Shown here piece by piece: positions 43,999-52,089 of a stretch of 64,000 bases of DNA. The notes beneath the pieces were generated by a model that saw only the letters and a program-made list of their open reading frames with translations, searched no databases and had not been told where the DNA came from. Positions within the stretch are counted from its first letter, which is position 1, and each line of letters starts with the position of its first letter. Both the position numbers and the translations under genes were made by a program. The stretch lies in the NCBI RefSeq assembly GCF_013744875.1, contig NZ_CP059399.1:3410001-3474000 (forward strand). The letters run 5' to 3'. This stretch comes from Nocardia huaxiensis. Lineage in GTDB: Bacteria; Actinomycetota; Actinomycetes; Mycobacteriales; Mycobacteriaceae.

Positions 43999-44904
43999 AT
44001 GGTCGGCAACAGTGGGCGATGGCTGTGCGCGCTGGCGGTGGCCATCGCCGCATCCGTGACCGCGATCGGGGACGCGAACGCCGCGCCCCAGGGCAAACAG
44101 CTTGTGGTGCTGGGTGATTCGTTCAGCGCGAACGCCTGGGACTCCACCTCCGAGGAAGTCGCGTGCATCCGCCGCGCCACCTCCTGGCCCTCGCAGTTGA
44201 GCACCCTCATGCGGGTCGCGGGCACCGAGGACGTCCTCGACGTCTCCTGCACGGGAGCCTCCATCGACACCGGAGCCGGATACACCCTCGGCATCGAGGC
44301 CAAACTCGCCGACCAGGCGGGGGCCTTCGGGCCGCGCACCGAAGTGGTCACCATGCAGTTCGGGCTCAACGACACCTGGGGCGCCGGCGACACCACGCTG
44401 TGGAAAGCCATGGACCGCTGCATCTTCGACCTGCTGCGCGGCTGCGGCCTTGACGCCATGGACCAGGGGCGGATCCCCGACCACCGCGCGGTGACCGGTG
44501 CGGACTACGCCGCGCGAATCCGCAACGCCGTCACCTACATCAAGTACTACGCGCCCAATGCGCGCATCGTGCTGGTCGGCTATCCGGAACTGTTCCCCTC
44601 CGGCACGGATACGGTCTGCCTCAGCATCCTGGGAGTCGCGCCGTTCATCCAGCCGCGCGGGCGGGCGCTCGTGGAACTGCTCGATGCCATCGACCGGGCC
44701 CAGCGTGAAGCCGCCGCCCTGCTCGGCGTGGAATTCCTCGACTCCCGCGCGCTCACCGCCGGGCACGGGCTGTGTTCGGCCGACCCGTGGATGAACGGCC
44801 TCGGCGACTGGCGCGCTGATATCGACGGCCTGCCGTTCCATCCCTCCGTCGACGGTGACGCGGTGGTGGCCCGGGCGCTGTACGACAGGTACGCACGCCG
44901 ATGA
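43999..44904 (+). CDS. Secreted SGNH/GDSL hydrolase
   Basis: 301 residues with a signal peptide (RWLCALAVAIAASVTAIGDANA). The GDSFSAN block holds the catalytic Ser; LNDTWGAG has the conserved Asn; DGLPFHPSVDG provides the Asp/His pair (D-x-x-H) near the end. Six cysteines suggest disulfides, as in actinobacterial lipases of the SGNH group. It is followed, with ATGA overlap, by an acyltransferase 3 membrane protein; the pair may add and remove acyl groups on a surface glycan or lipid. Confidence 0.88.
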   Translation: MVGNSGRWLCALAVAIAASVTAIGDANAAPQGKQLVVLGDSFSANAWDSTSEEVACIRRATSWPSQLSTLMRVAGTEDVLDVSCTGASIDTGAGYTLGIEAKLADQAGAFGPRTEVVTMQFGLNDTWGAGDTTLWKAMDRCIFDLLRGCGLDAMDQGRIPDHRAVTGADYAARIRNAVTYIKYYAPNARIVLVGYPELFPSGTDTVCLSILGVAPFIQPRGRALVELLDAIDRAQREAAALLGVEFLDSRALTAGHGLCSADPWMNGLGDWRADIDGLPFHPSVDGDAVVARALYDRYARR

Positions 44905-46163
44905 GTCTCACCACCCCGGATACCGCGAAAGCCGTCGGCACCGCGGAAGCCGTTGCCGCACAGGCGGATCAGGAGCGCCCCGCGCTGCCGTCGCTGACCG
45001 GGGCGCGGTGGTGGGCGGCCTTCGCGGTGTTCCTGCTGCACGCCCTGGTGTTCCTGCCGGTCTATCCGTTCCAGAAGTCGGAGCTGTTCCGCACCATCCA
45101 CCAGTGGATGCCCATGCAGCTCGGCGCGGCGGGCGTGACCTTCTTCTTCGTGCTGTCGGGCTTCATCATCTACTGGTCGTTCAAACCCGGCATGTCGGTG
45201 CGCGGGTTCTATCGGCGGCGGGTGCTCAAGATCTATCCGACCCATCTGCTGGCGGCCGGTGCGTTCATCCTCGCTGCGAGCGTGCCGCTCTCGCGCGCGG
45301 TGGTGTGGGCGCCGAACCTGCTGCTGGTGCACACCTGGGTGCCCAAGTGGACGACCGTCGGCGGCCTGAACGTCCCGGCCTGGTCGCTGGCCGCGGAAAT
45401 GCTGTTCTACCTGAGCTTTCCGCTGGCGCTGCCGTTGATCCGGCGCATCCCCACCCGGCGGCTGCTGCTGGCGCTCGGCCTGCTCATGCTGTTCATCCTG
45501 GCCCTGCACACCGCCTACTACCTGTGGGTGCCCGGCCCCAAGGGCATAGCGAATGCCTTTGCGCCGCGCCTGGTTCCGGGTGACGCGTCCCCGTTCTACG
45601 AACTGCACGCCGCGCCGGTGTGGTTCCAGCAGCCCGATATCCCGGTCTCCCCGGCCTACTGGCTCAGCTACAACTTCCCGGCCACCCGGCTGCCCGAGTT
45701 CTTCCTGGGCGTGCTGGCGGCCCGCATGGTGCTCGAAGGCCGTTGGCGCAGTACGCGTCTCGCGCCGCCACTGCTCGTGCTGGCCCTCGCTTACGCAGCC
45801 ACCTGGGTGGTGCCGGTGAACTACAAGATGTCCGCGCTGCTGCTGGCCCCGATGACGGCGGTGGTCGCCACCCTCGCCGCCCGGGACCTGGCGGGCATAC
45901 GCGGTCTCAACGCCCATCCGCGCATGGTGTGGCTGGGCAATGTGTCCTTCGCCTTCTACCTGATCCAGTTCCCGGTGATGGTGGTCATCACCCGGAACCT
46001 CATCGGCGGCAAGCAGTTCGGCCTGCTCGGCTGGGCGGGGTTCGCGTTACTGAGCCTGGTGGTCTCGGTGGCGGTCGGGGCGGCCGCCTACCACTGGGTG
46101 GACCTGCCGATCATGCGCCGCTTCGCGGGCCGCCGGATCAAGCCTGCCGCAGTCCGACCATAG
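44901..46163 (+). CDS. Acyltransferase 3 family membrane protein (OafA-like)
   Basis: 420 residues with about ten membrane helices and the acyltransferase-3 start TGARWWAAFAVFLLHALVFLPV; the family His is present (LLHALVF), and FFFVLSGFIIYWSF is the usual second motif. It should transfer acyl groups across or onto envelope carbohydrates. ATG overlaps the SGNH hydrolase stop. The last 26 bases are antisense to the end of the convergent TetR gene. Confidence 0.88.
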   Translation: MSLTTPDTAKAVGTAEAVAAQADQERPALPSLTGARWWAAFAVFLLHALVFLPVYPFQKSELFRTIHQWMPMQLGAAGVTFFFVLSGFIIYWSFKPGMSVRGFYRRRVLKIYPTHLLAAGAFILAASVPLSRAVVWAPNLLLVHTWVPKWTTVGGLNVPAWSLAAEMLFYLSFPLALPLIRRIPTRRLLLALGLLMLFILALHTAYYLWVPGPKGIANAFAPRLVPGDASPFYELHAAPVWFQQPDIPVSPAYWLSYNFPATRLPEFFLGVLAARMVLEGRWRSTRLAPPLLVLALAYAATWVVPVNYKMSALLLAPMTAVVATLAARDLAGIRGLNAHPRMVWLGNVSFAFYLIQFPVMVVITRNLIGGKQFGLLGWAGFALLSLVVSVAVGAAAYHWVDLPIMRRFAGRRIKPAAVRP

Positions 46164-46770
46164 GAAGCATTGTGCGACGGGCGAACTCGCGTGCGGCCTG
46201 CTCATCGTGCAAGGGGATCAGGCCATCCGGGGTGAGCACCAGCGAATGTCCCAGGCGCGCGAAGATTTCCGCCACCAGCTCGACATCCAGTGCGGGCACC
46301 GTGCCGTCCTGCTGCAATACCCGCAGCTTGTCGGCCAGGTACGAACGGCCCACGGCGAGAACGGGTCCCGCCTCGGTGGTGAGCCGCGGCAGGATGATCT
46401 CCGGCTCGGTGCGCAACAGCCGCTGCAACAGCTGGTTGCCGGCCAGATTGGTGATGAAGGCGACGAAGATCTCCACCATCTGCTCGTCGACAGCCCTGCC
46501 ATCACCCGAGACCGCCTGCACGCGTTCCTCGATCTCGGCGACGAAGCGCTGCGCCTCGCGCACGCCCACCGCCTCCACCAGATCGTTCTTGGATTCGAAG
46601 CGGCGGTACAGCGTGGCCGGGCTGATGCCGGCGCGACGTGCTATCTCTCCCATACTGGTTCGCTTGATGCCGAAGTCCAGGAAGGCCGACAGCGCGCTCT
46701 CCAGTAGTTGCTCGCCTTCTGCCCGCGGCTTCTCCAGAATGCGTTGCAGGATGGTGGGCACCGAGGGCAT
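46138..46770 (-). CDS. TetR-family transcriptional regulator
   Basis: 210 residues. The DNA-binding segment is FLDFGIKRTSMGEIARRAGISPATLYRRFESKNDL; the rest is a helical ligand domain ending in PLHDEQAAREFARRTMLP. It overlaps the end of the convergent acyltransferase gene by 26 bases. No clear palindromic operator was seen in the 127 bases before its start. Target unknown. Confidence 0.88.
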   Translation of the reverse strand: MPSVPTILQRILEKPRAEGEQLLESALSAFLDFGIKRTSMGEIARRAGISPATLYRRFESKNDLVEAVGVREAQRFVAEIEERVQAVSGDGRAVDEQMVEIFVAFITNLAGNQLLQRLLRTEPEIILPRLTTEAGPVLAVGRSYLADKLRVLQQDGTVPALDVELVAEIFARLGHSLVLTPDGLIPLHDEQAAREFARRTMLPMVGLRQA

Positions 46771-46897
46771 CGAGTCTCCAGTCGATCGGACGAAAACCGC
46801 GACGTTGCGGCGAATGCCGCGCCATTATCTCACTGCGGTCGGTGATCCGATGCCCGCCCCGCGCGCTGCGGTCCGGTGGCCGCACGCCCGAGCGGGG

Positions 46898-47071
46898 TCA
46901 GTGCAGGTTCAAGGCCGCCATTTCACGCTCTATCGCATTCGCCGCGAAATCGATGCCATTGGAACGCAATTCGTGAACCCGGCGCTGCAGCGCCTCGACA
47001 CCCCCCGGCTGGGCCGCGATATCGGCCACGCTGATCCGACGTCGGTGCATACCGTTGTGCTCGTACGACAC
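46898..47071 (-). CDS. 57-residue hypothetical protein
   Basis: A small gene starting at GTG 47071 with AGGAGG 8 bases upstream, the strongest ribosome binding site in this neighbourhood. Sequence begins MSYEHNGMHRRRISVADIAA and ends ANAIEREMAALNLH; it is helical, charged and soluble. The leader contains a 9-base inverted repeat, one arm of which overlaps the AGGAGG. No family recognised. Confidence 0.6.
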   Translation of the reverse strand: MSYEHNGMHRRRISVADIAAQPGGVEALQRRVHELRSNGIDFAANAIEREMAALNLH

Positions 47072-47082
47072 CGTTCCAACCT

Positions 47083-47161
47083 CCTGCTAGCCCCTGGCGC
47101 GCACCCGGCTAACGGCGGCACAGCCCGGGCCGCCGGGAACGCTGCGAGCGATGCTAGCAGG
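47083..47161 (-). promoter_or_regulatory. Structured 5' leader of the 57-residue gene
   Basis: On the mRNA strand CCTGCTAGC (47161-47153) pairs perfectly with GCTAGCAGG (47091-47083), which overlaps the AGGAGG ribosome binding site at 47085-47080. The 61 bases between are very GC-rich and can form further stems. This could be a translational switch; an RNA thermosensor or attenuator is possible. Confidence 0.45.
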
Positions 47162-47182
47162 CGGTTATATGGTCGCTTGTTC

Positions 47183-47206
47183 AGTGTGCGTGATCTCACA
47201 CACACT
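47183..47206. promoter_or_regulatory. Imperfect palindrome between the gamma-CA and small genes
   Basis: AGTGTG and GTGA are mirrored by TCAC and CACACT around a 2-base centre, one base pair out of phase at one place. It lies upstream of the structured leader and could be the operator of the 57-residue gene. Confidence 0.4.
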
Positions 47207-47212
47207 GTCGAG

Positions 47213-47728
47213 TCAAAGCACTTGACCGTCCCGATGCAGGCTCGTGTTGTGAAGGTACACAGCGGCATTCAACTTGATCCGATCCAGCTCCGCCTCGCCC
47301 AGCTCGCGCCGGACCTTGCCGGGCACACCGGCCACCAGCGAGCCCGGCGGAATCTGCGCGCCCTCCGGAATCAGGGCATTGGCGGCGATCAGGCAGCCTG
47401 CGCCGATCACCGCGCCATTGAGCACCGTCGCCCCCATGCCCACCAGCACATCGTCGCCGATCGTGCAGCCGTGCAGAATCGCATTGTGCCCCACCGAGAC
47501 TCCCGCACCCACGGTCAGCGGGAAACCCGGATCGGCATGCAGCACACAGCCGTCCTGGATATTGGTGCGCTCACCGACGGTGATGTCCTCCAGATCGCCG
47601 CGCAGCACCGCCGAGTACCAGATGTTCGCCTCGGCGGCGATCTTCACCCGGCCGATCACGGTGGCATTCGGCGCGATCCACGCGGCCTCGTCGATCTGCG
47701 GTGCGTGCTCGCCCAATTGAATCCTCAT
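47213..47728 (-). CDS. Gamma-class carbonic anhydrase-like protein
   Basis: 171 residues made of hexapeptide repeats (left-handed beta helix). Candidate metal His residues lie in VLHADPG, VGHNAILHG. It resembles the YrdA/PaaY/CamH group that binds zinc or iron; carbonic anhydrase activity is not guaranteed. It is the only gene of its transcript in view, downstream of the divergent promoter region near 47729. Length and motifs match the family well. Confidence 0.88.
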   Translation of the reverse strand: MRIQLGEHAPQIDEAAWIAPNATVIGRVKIAAEANIWYSAVLRGDLEDITVGERTNIQDGCVLHADPGFPLTVGAGVSVGHNAILHGCTIGDDVLVGMGATVLNGAVIGAGCLIAANALIPEGAQIPPGSLVAGVPGKVRRELGEAELDRIKLNAAVYLHNTSLHRDGQVL

Positions 47729-47779
47729 GACCGTGAACCTAGAGCACTGTGCACAGTGCCCGGTCCGGGCGGGTCCGGG

Positions 47780-48748
47780 TCAGCCCGCGCGACGGTCCGC
47801 GGTGGAGCGGAAAGCGGCCCGATGAGCGGCCGGGGAAGTGCCGAGCGCGCGATGGAAATGATGGCGCAGATTCACCGCGGTGCCCAGACCCGCGTCGGCG
47901 GCAATGCGATCCATGGTCTCGTCGGTGGACTCCAGCAGCAGCCGCGCCCGATCCACGCGCTGTTGCAGCAGCCACTGCTGCGGACTGGAACCGGTGCGCT
48001 CCCGGAAGCGGCGGGTGAAGGTGCGCCGCGACATGAGGGCGATGCGGGCCCAGGCGTCCAGGTCGATGGCCTCGTCCAAATGTGTTCTGGCCCAGACCAT
48101 CGCGTGCTCGAGGGTGTCGTCGTCGAGGGGTTCCGGGACGGCAACTGGAATGTACTGCGCCTGCGAGCCGCTGCGATGCGGGGCCAGCACCAGGGCGCGC
48201 GCGAGTTCGGTGGCGGTGCGGCTGCCGTGATCGCTGCGCACCAGATGCAGGCAGCAGTCCAGGGCGGCGGCCACGCCGGCGGAGGTGATCAGATCGCCGT
48301 GATCGGACCACAGCGTGTCCGCGCGCACCTGGACCGCCGGAAACGTGCGGGCCAGTTCGGCGGCGGCCGACCAGTGCGTGGTGATCTCGCGGCCGTCGGC
48401 CAGGCCGCTGGCCGCGACCGCCCAGGAGCCCAGGCACAATCCGACCACCCGCGCGCCCCGATCGTGGGCGCGGTGCAGGGCCTCGCGGGTCGGCTCGCCG
48501 AGCGAGAGTTCGCGCCGCCAACTGGGAATGATCACAGTCTCGGCGGACTCCACCGCCTCCAGGCCGTGCTGCACGATGATGTCGAAACCCGCCGGGGTCG
48601 AGAGGATTCCGGGGTTCTCCGCGCACACCCGCACCTCGTAGGGTGTGCCCGGTGTGTCACCGAGACCCGCGCGCCCGAAGATCAGGCTCGGCACCGACAG
48701 GTGAAACGGGCTGATCTGTTCGAAGGCGAGCACGGCGACCTGATGCAT
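47780..48748 (-). CDS. GlxA-family transcriptional regulator (DJ-1/PfpI plus AraC HTH)
   Basis: 322 residues. The N-terminal domain is DJ-1/PfpI-like (HQVAVLAFEQISPFHLSVPSLIFG, and VVGLCLGSWAVAASGLADG); the C-terminal AraC domain has ARIALMSRRTFTRRFRERTGSSPQQWL. A leaderless start is likely: TAAAAT lies 6 bases before ATG 48748. It is divergent from the metallo-hydrolase gene, sharing a mirrored TTTTATCG/CGATAAAA pair. Probably regulates that gene. Second regulator of this type in the window. Confidence 0.87.
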   Translation of the reverse strand: MHQVAVLAFEQISPFHLSVPSLIFGRAGLGDTPGTPYEVRVCAENPGILSTPAGFDIIVQHGLEAVESAETVIIPSWRRELSLGEPTREALHRAHDRGARVVGLCLGSWAVAASGLADGREITTHWSAAAELARTFPAVQVRADTLWSDHGDLITSAGVAAALDCCLHLVRSDHGSRTATELARALVLAPHRSGSQAQYIPVAVPEPLDDDTLEHAMVWARTHLDEAIDLDAWARIALMSRRTFTRRFRERTGSSPQQWLLQQRVDRARLLLESTDETMDRIAADAGLGTAVNLRHHFHRALGTSPAAHRAAFRSTADRRAG

Positions 48749-48755
48749 GGCCCGA

Positions 48756-48810
48756 TTTTATCGATGCCGGGCCTTCGGGCCACTGTCGCGTACCGGTCGG
48801 AACGATAAAA
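48756..48810. promoter_or_regulatory. Mirrored TTTTATCG / CGATAAAA elements in a divergent promoter
   Basis: TTTTATCG at 48756-48763 and CGATAAAA at 48803-48810 form an inverted pair 39 bases apart. Each lies near the start codon of one gene (48748 and 48820), and the left one gives a TAAAAT -10 for the GlxA-type gene. Probably both promoter elements and half-sites of a shared operator. Confidence 0.5.
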
Positions 48811-48819
48811 CTGACTGTC

Positions 48820-49608
48820 ATGACGAACACGATCGAGACCATCGCCCCCGCCACCGTGGAGATCCTGCACATCGGCGGGCCCACCGTGCGCTTCCGCTAC
48901 GGCAACCTGACCTGGCTCACCGATCCCACGTTCGACGAGCCCGGCGACTACACCGCGGGACCGCTCACCCTGCACAAGCTCACCGGCCCGGCCGTGGCCG
49001 CCGAACAGATCGGGCACGTGGACGCGGTGCTGCTCTCGCACGACCAGCACCCCGACAATCTCGACAAGTCCGGGCGGGCCTTCCTGGCGCAGGTCGACCG
49101 GGTGCTGTCCACCCCCGACGCCGCCGCCCGCATGGAAGGCGTTGAGGGACTGGAGAACTGGCAGTCCGTGCGCCTGGGCGACGTGACCGTCACCGGCGTG
49201 CCCGCCCTGCACGGCCCCGAAGGCTGCGAACCCATGTCCGGCGTGGTCACCGGCTTCGTGCTGCAGGCCGACGGGCAGCCGACCGTCTACGTCTCCGGCG
49301 ACAATGCCGCCGTCGACCGCGTGGAGCGCATCGTCGAACGCATCGGCCGCATCGACATCGCCATCCTCAATGTGGGCGCGGCCAATCCGGGCCGCTACGG
49401 CGACACCGACGTCACCCTCAACGGCCGCACCGCCGTCAAGGTCGCCGAAGTGCTCGGCACTGCGACGATCGTCCCCGTACACGCCGAAGGCTGGGCCCAC
49501 TTCTCCGAGAACCTCGACTACCTGGAGCGCAACTTCGGCTACGCCGGCCGCGCCGACCAGCTGGTGATCCCCACCCCGGGTGAGGTGCTGGCGGTCGCCG
49601 CCCGGTAG
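48820..49608 (+). CDS. MBL-fold metallo-hydrolase
   Basis: 262 residues of the UlaG-like metallo-beta-lactamase fold group. VEILHIGGPTVRFRYGNLTWLTDPTF is the usual start; LLSHDQHPDNLD is a variant of the HxHxDH metal motif; VSGDNAAVDRVE and VPVHAEGWAHF carry later ligands. The variant metal site is seen in actinobacterial relatives and may bind one metal only. Divergent from the GlxA-type regulator. Substrate unknown. Confidence 0.8.
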   Translation: MTNTIETIAPATVEILHIGGPTVRFRYGNLTWLTDPTFDEPGDYTAGPLTLHKLTGPAVAAEQIGHVDAVLLSHDQHPDNLDKSGRAFLAQVDRVLSTPDAAARMEGVEGLENWQSVRLGDVTVTGVPALHGPEGCEPMSGVVTGFVLQADGQPTVYVSGDNAAVDRVERIVERIGRIDIAILNVGAANPGRYGDTDVTLNGRTAVKVAEVLGTATIVPVHAEGWAHFSENLDYLERNFGYAGRADQLVIPTPGEVLAVAAR

Positions 49609-49689
49609 CGGTCGCCGCCCGATTGCCGTTACCGAATTCCGCCCGTGGCGCTCATGGCGGCGGGCGGGGCGGTGGTCCACGATGGCGGT

Positions 49690-50805
49690 ATGAGGATCGG
49701 GGTGCCACGGGAGGTCAAGGAGCAGGAGTTCCGGGTCGCGCTCACGCCGGCGGGCGCCGGGGAGCTGGTGCGGCACGGACACGAGGTGCTGATCGAAGCG
49801 GGTGCGGGCGGCGGGTCCGGATTCTCGGACGCCGAATACACCGGTGTCGGGGCGCGGGTGGTGCGCGGACCCGAGGAGGTGTGGGACGCCGCCGACATGG
49901 TCATGAAGGTGAAAGAGCCCATCGCCGTGGAGTATCCGCGCATGCGGGGCGGGCAGGTGCTGTTCACCTACCTGCATCTGGCGGCGTCGCGGGAATGCAC
50001 CGAGGCGATACTGCGATCCGGGATCACGGCCATCGCCTATGAGACCGTGCGGGCCAAGAACGGGTCGCTGCCGCTGCTCGCGCCCATGAGCGAGGTGGCG
50101 GGGAAGCTCGGGACGCAGGTCGGGGCGTACCACCTGATGTCGCCGCAGGGCGGGGCGGGCGTACTGCTCGGCGGGGTGCCGGGGGTGCGGCATGCCGATG
50201 TGGTGGTGCTGGGCGGCGGCGTCGCGGGGACGAACGCGGCCACCGTCGCGCTCGGCATGGGTGCGCGGGTCACCGTGCTGGACACCAATCTCGCGCGGCT
50301 GCGGGAGCTGGACGCGCTGTACGCGGGCCATGTCACCACCATCGGATCCAATGCGGCCGAGGTCGAAAAGGCCGTGCTGGCAGCGGATCTGGTGATCGGG
50401 TCGGTGCTGGTCCCCGGCGCCCGCGCACCGAAACTGGTGACCGACAGCCTGGTCGCGCGCATGCGGCCCGGCTCGGTGCTGGTGGACATCGCCATCGACC
50501 AGGGCGGGTGCTTCGAGAGCTCACACCCCACCACGCACGCGAATCCCACCTTCCGCGTAGCGGATTCACTGTTCTACTGCGTGGCCAACATGCCCGGCGC
50601 GGTGCCGCACACCTCCACGGTGGCGCTCACCAACGCCACCCTGCCGTACGCGCGCAGCATCGCCGACCTCGGCTGGCGCTCGGCCTGTGCCGCCGATCCC
50701 GGTCTGGCGCAAGGACTTACCGCCGACGCGGGACGGCTCTACTCACCGGAGGTGGCCGCCGCCCACGGCATGCAACTGGTCGCGGCCGTCGCCTCACCCA
50801 ACTGA
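49690..50805 (+). CDS. ald: Alanine dehydrogenase
   Basis: 371 residues. MRIGVPREVKEQEFRVALTPAG is the classical start; VMKVKEPI and YLHLAAS hold the catalytic Lys and His near residues 75 and 96; VVVLGGGVAGTNAATVALGMGARVTVLDTN is the NAD site. It interconverts alanine and pyruvate with NADH and ammonia, and in actinobacteria is linked to hypoxia and nitrogen balance. ATG 49690 has an upstream in-frame ATG at 49645 without a ribosome binding site. A palindromic repeat follows the stop. Confidence 0.94.
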   Translation: MRIGVPREVKEQEFRVALTPAGAGELVRHGHEVLIEAGAGGGSGFSDAEYTGVGARVVRGPEEVWDAADMVMKVKEPIAVEYPRMRGGQVLFTYLHLAASRECTEAILRSGITAIAYETVRAKNGSLPLLAPMSEVAGKLGTQVGAYHLMSPQGGAGVLLGGVPGVRHADVVVLGGGVAGTNAATVALGMGARVTVLDTNLARLRELDALYAGHVTTIGSNAAEVEKAVLAADLVIGSVLVPGARAPKLVTDSLVARMRPGSVLVDIAIDQGGCFESSHPTTHANPTFRVADSLFYCVANMPGAVPHTSTVALTNATLPYARSIADLGWRSACAADPGLAQGLTADAGRLYSPEVAAAHGMQLVAAVASPN

Positions 50806-50811
50806 CGCCGT

Positions 50812-50927
50812 CGTCATACCGGCATGCTGACGCCTTCGTCATCCCGGCATGCTTTTGGCCGGGATCCACACCCCCAGCAGCTCGCTGCCTGTAGTGGATC
50901 CCGGCCAAGAAGCGCGCCGGGATGACG
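50812..50927. repeat. Intergenic palindromic repeat, copy 2, with a partial half-copy
   Basis: The full element (50837-50927) starts CGTCATCCCGGCATGCTTTT and ends GCGCGCCGGGATGACG. A half-copy, CGTCATACCGGCATGCTGA, lies just before it at 50812-50830, a trace of duplication. It separates the convergent alanine dehydrogenase and sigma factor genes. Confidence 0.85.
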
Positions 50928-50937
50928 GGCTGGGCTA

Positions 50938-51918
50938 TCAGTTCGCCGAATCCTCCGGCGGCAGATAGCCTTCCGGCTCCACCAGATCCCAATCCGGGTC
51001 CCCGTCGAGCGGCAGGTCGCGCAGCTTGTCCGGATTGCGGACCACATCGATATTGGTGATGCGGCCCTCGTCGATGGTGAACGAGAACACGCCGGTGCTC
51101 TTGCCGTCGAACACCACCAGGCCGGGGCGGCCATTGACCAGCACCGAACGACCCCACGCCCCACCGACCTTGGTAGCGAAGCCCAGGAACCCGAGCAGCG
51201 TCTTCGCGACCCGATCCGCACCGTGCAGCGGATGCAGGAAGGCATTGACCTTGCCGCCGCCGTCCGCGGTGAAGGTCACCTCGGCGTCCAGGACACCCAG
51301 CAGCGCACTCAAATCGCCGGAGCGCCACGCCAAAGCGAAGGCCGACACCACCTTCTCATGCTCGTCGCGGCTGGCCGGAAACCGCGGCGTCCCCTGCTCC
51401 ACATGCTTGCGCGCCCGAGAGGCCAACTGCCGCACGGCCGCCGGTGTCCGGCCCACCACCTCGGCCACTTCGGGCCCGGTCATGCCGAACACATCCTGCA
51501 GCACGAACGCCGTCCGTTCGGCGGGCGAAAGCGATTCCAGCACAACGAGCAGCGCCGTCGTCACCCGCTCGTCCTGCGAGATCCGGTCCGCCGGATCATC
51601 CCAGCTGGTCACCTCCGGCTCCGGCAGCCACTCCCCGACATACTGCTCGCGCCGCGACCGCGCCGACCCCAGATGATCCAGCGCCAGCCGACCCGTCACC
51701 GTGGTCAGCCAGGCCCGCAGATTCTCGATCTCGGTCCCCTCGGGCGCGGTCTCGTAGTACCGCTGCAACCGCAGCCACGCCTCCTGCACCACATCGTCGG
51801 CATCGCTCAAACTCCCCAGCGTGCTGTACGCCACCCGCCGCAAATACCCGCGATGCTCCTCGAACTGCCGAGCCAGCTCGGCCTGATCGGGAACACCCCG
51901 CCGCTCTTCGTCGCTCAT
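50938..51918 (-). CDS. ECF sigma factor with SnoaL domain, ECF41 type (SigJ-like)
   Basis: 326 residues. Sigma region 2 (YLRRVAYSTLGSLSDADDVVQEAWLRL) and region 4 (LSPAERTAFVLQDVFGMTGPEVAEVVGRTPAAVRQLA) are followed by an NTF2/SnoaL domain. The three ECF41 landmarks are present: WLPEP between the sigma regions, DGGGK in the tail domain and NPDKL near the end. The tail acts as a built-in modulator in this group. ATG 51918 follows GAGGTGG; the longer frame to 51972 is unlikely. An exact ECF41 consensus promoter lies at 51989-52015. No oxidoreductase partner is adjacent, unlike the first SnoaL-type sigma factor. Confidence 0.9.
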   Translation of the reverse strand: MSDEERRGVPDQAELARQFEEHRGYLRRVAYSTLGSLSDADDVVQEAWLRLQRYYETAPEGTEIENLRAWLTTVTGRLALDHLGSARSRREQYVGEWLPEPEVTSWDDPADRISQDERVTTALLVVLESLSPAERTAFVLQDVFGMTGPEVAEVVGRTPAAVRQLASRARKHVEQGTPRFPASRDEHEKVVSAFALAWRSGDLSALLGVLDAEVTFTADGGGKVNAFLHPLHGADRVAKTLLGFLGFATKVGGAWGRSVLVNGRPGLVVFDGKSTGVFSFTIDEGRITNIDVVRNPDKLRDLPLDGDPDWDLVEPEGYLPPEDSAN

Positions 51919-51988
51919 AGCCACCTCACCATGCCCATTTCCCGAGTCGTCGCGCCCGCCGCCGCCGGACAAGCCCTGTCACGGAGAT

Positions 51989-52015
51989 GACGACGCGGAC
52001 CGCAACACTGTGACA
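51989..52015 (-). promoter_or_regulatory. ECF41 consensus promoter for the sigma factor gene
   Basis: On the minus strand TGTCACA (52015-52009), 16 bases and CGTC (51992-51989) match the published ECF41 promoter exactly. It is about 70 bases before ATG 51918, implying autoregulation. The same spacing recurs upstream of the oxidoreductase gene at 1198. Confidence 0.7.
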
Positions 52016-52089
52016 TTCCGGGGCGGGAGGCCGCCCGCCGGTAGGCCGCACCGCTCGGCCCCGGCACGCGAGCCGTGCACAGCCGACGC

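Noticed and set aside
45620..48808. 1062-codon plus-strand open frame
   Set aside because: Overlaps the acyltransferase in another frame and runs antisense to TetR, carbonic anhydrase and GlxA genes; no recognisable domain.
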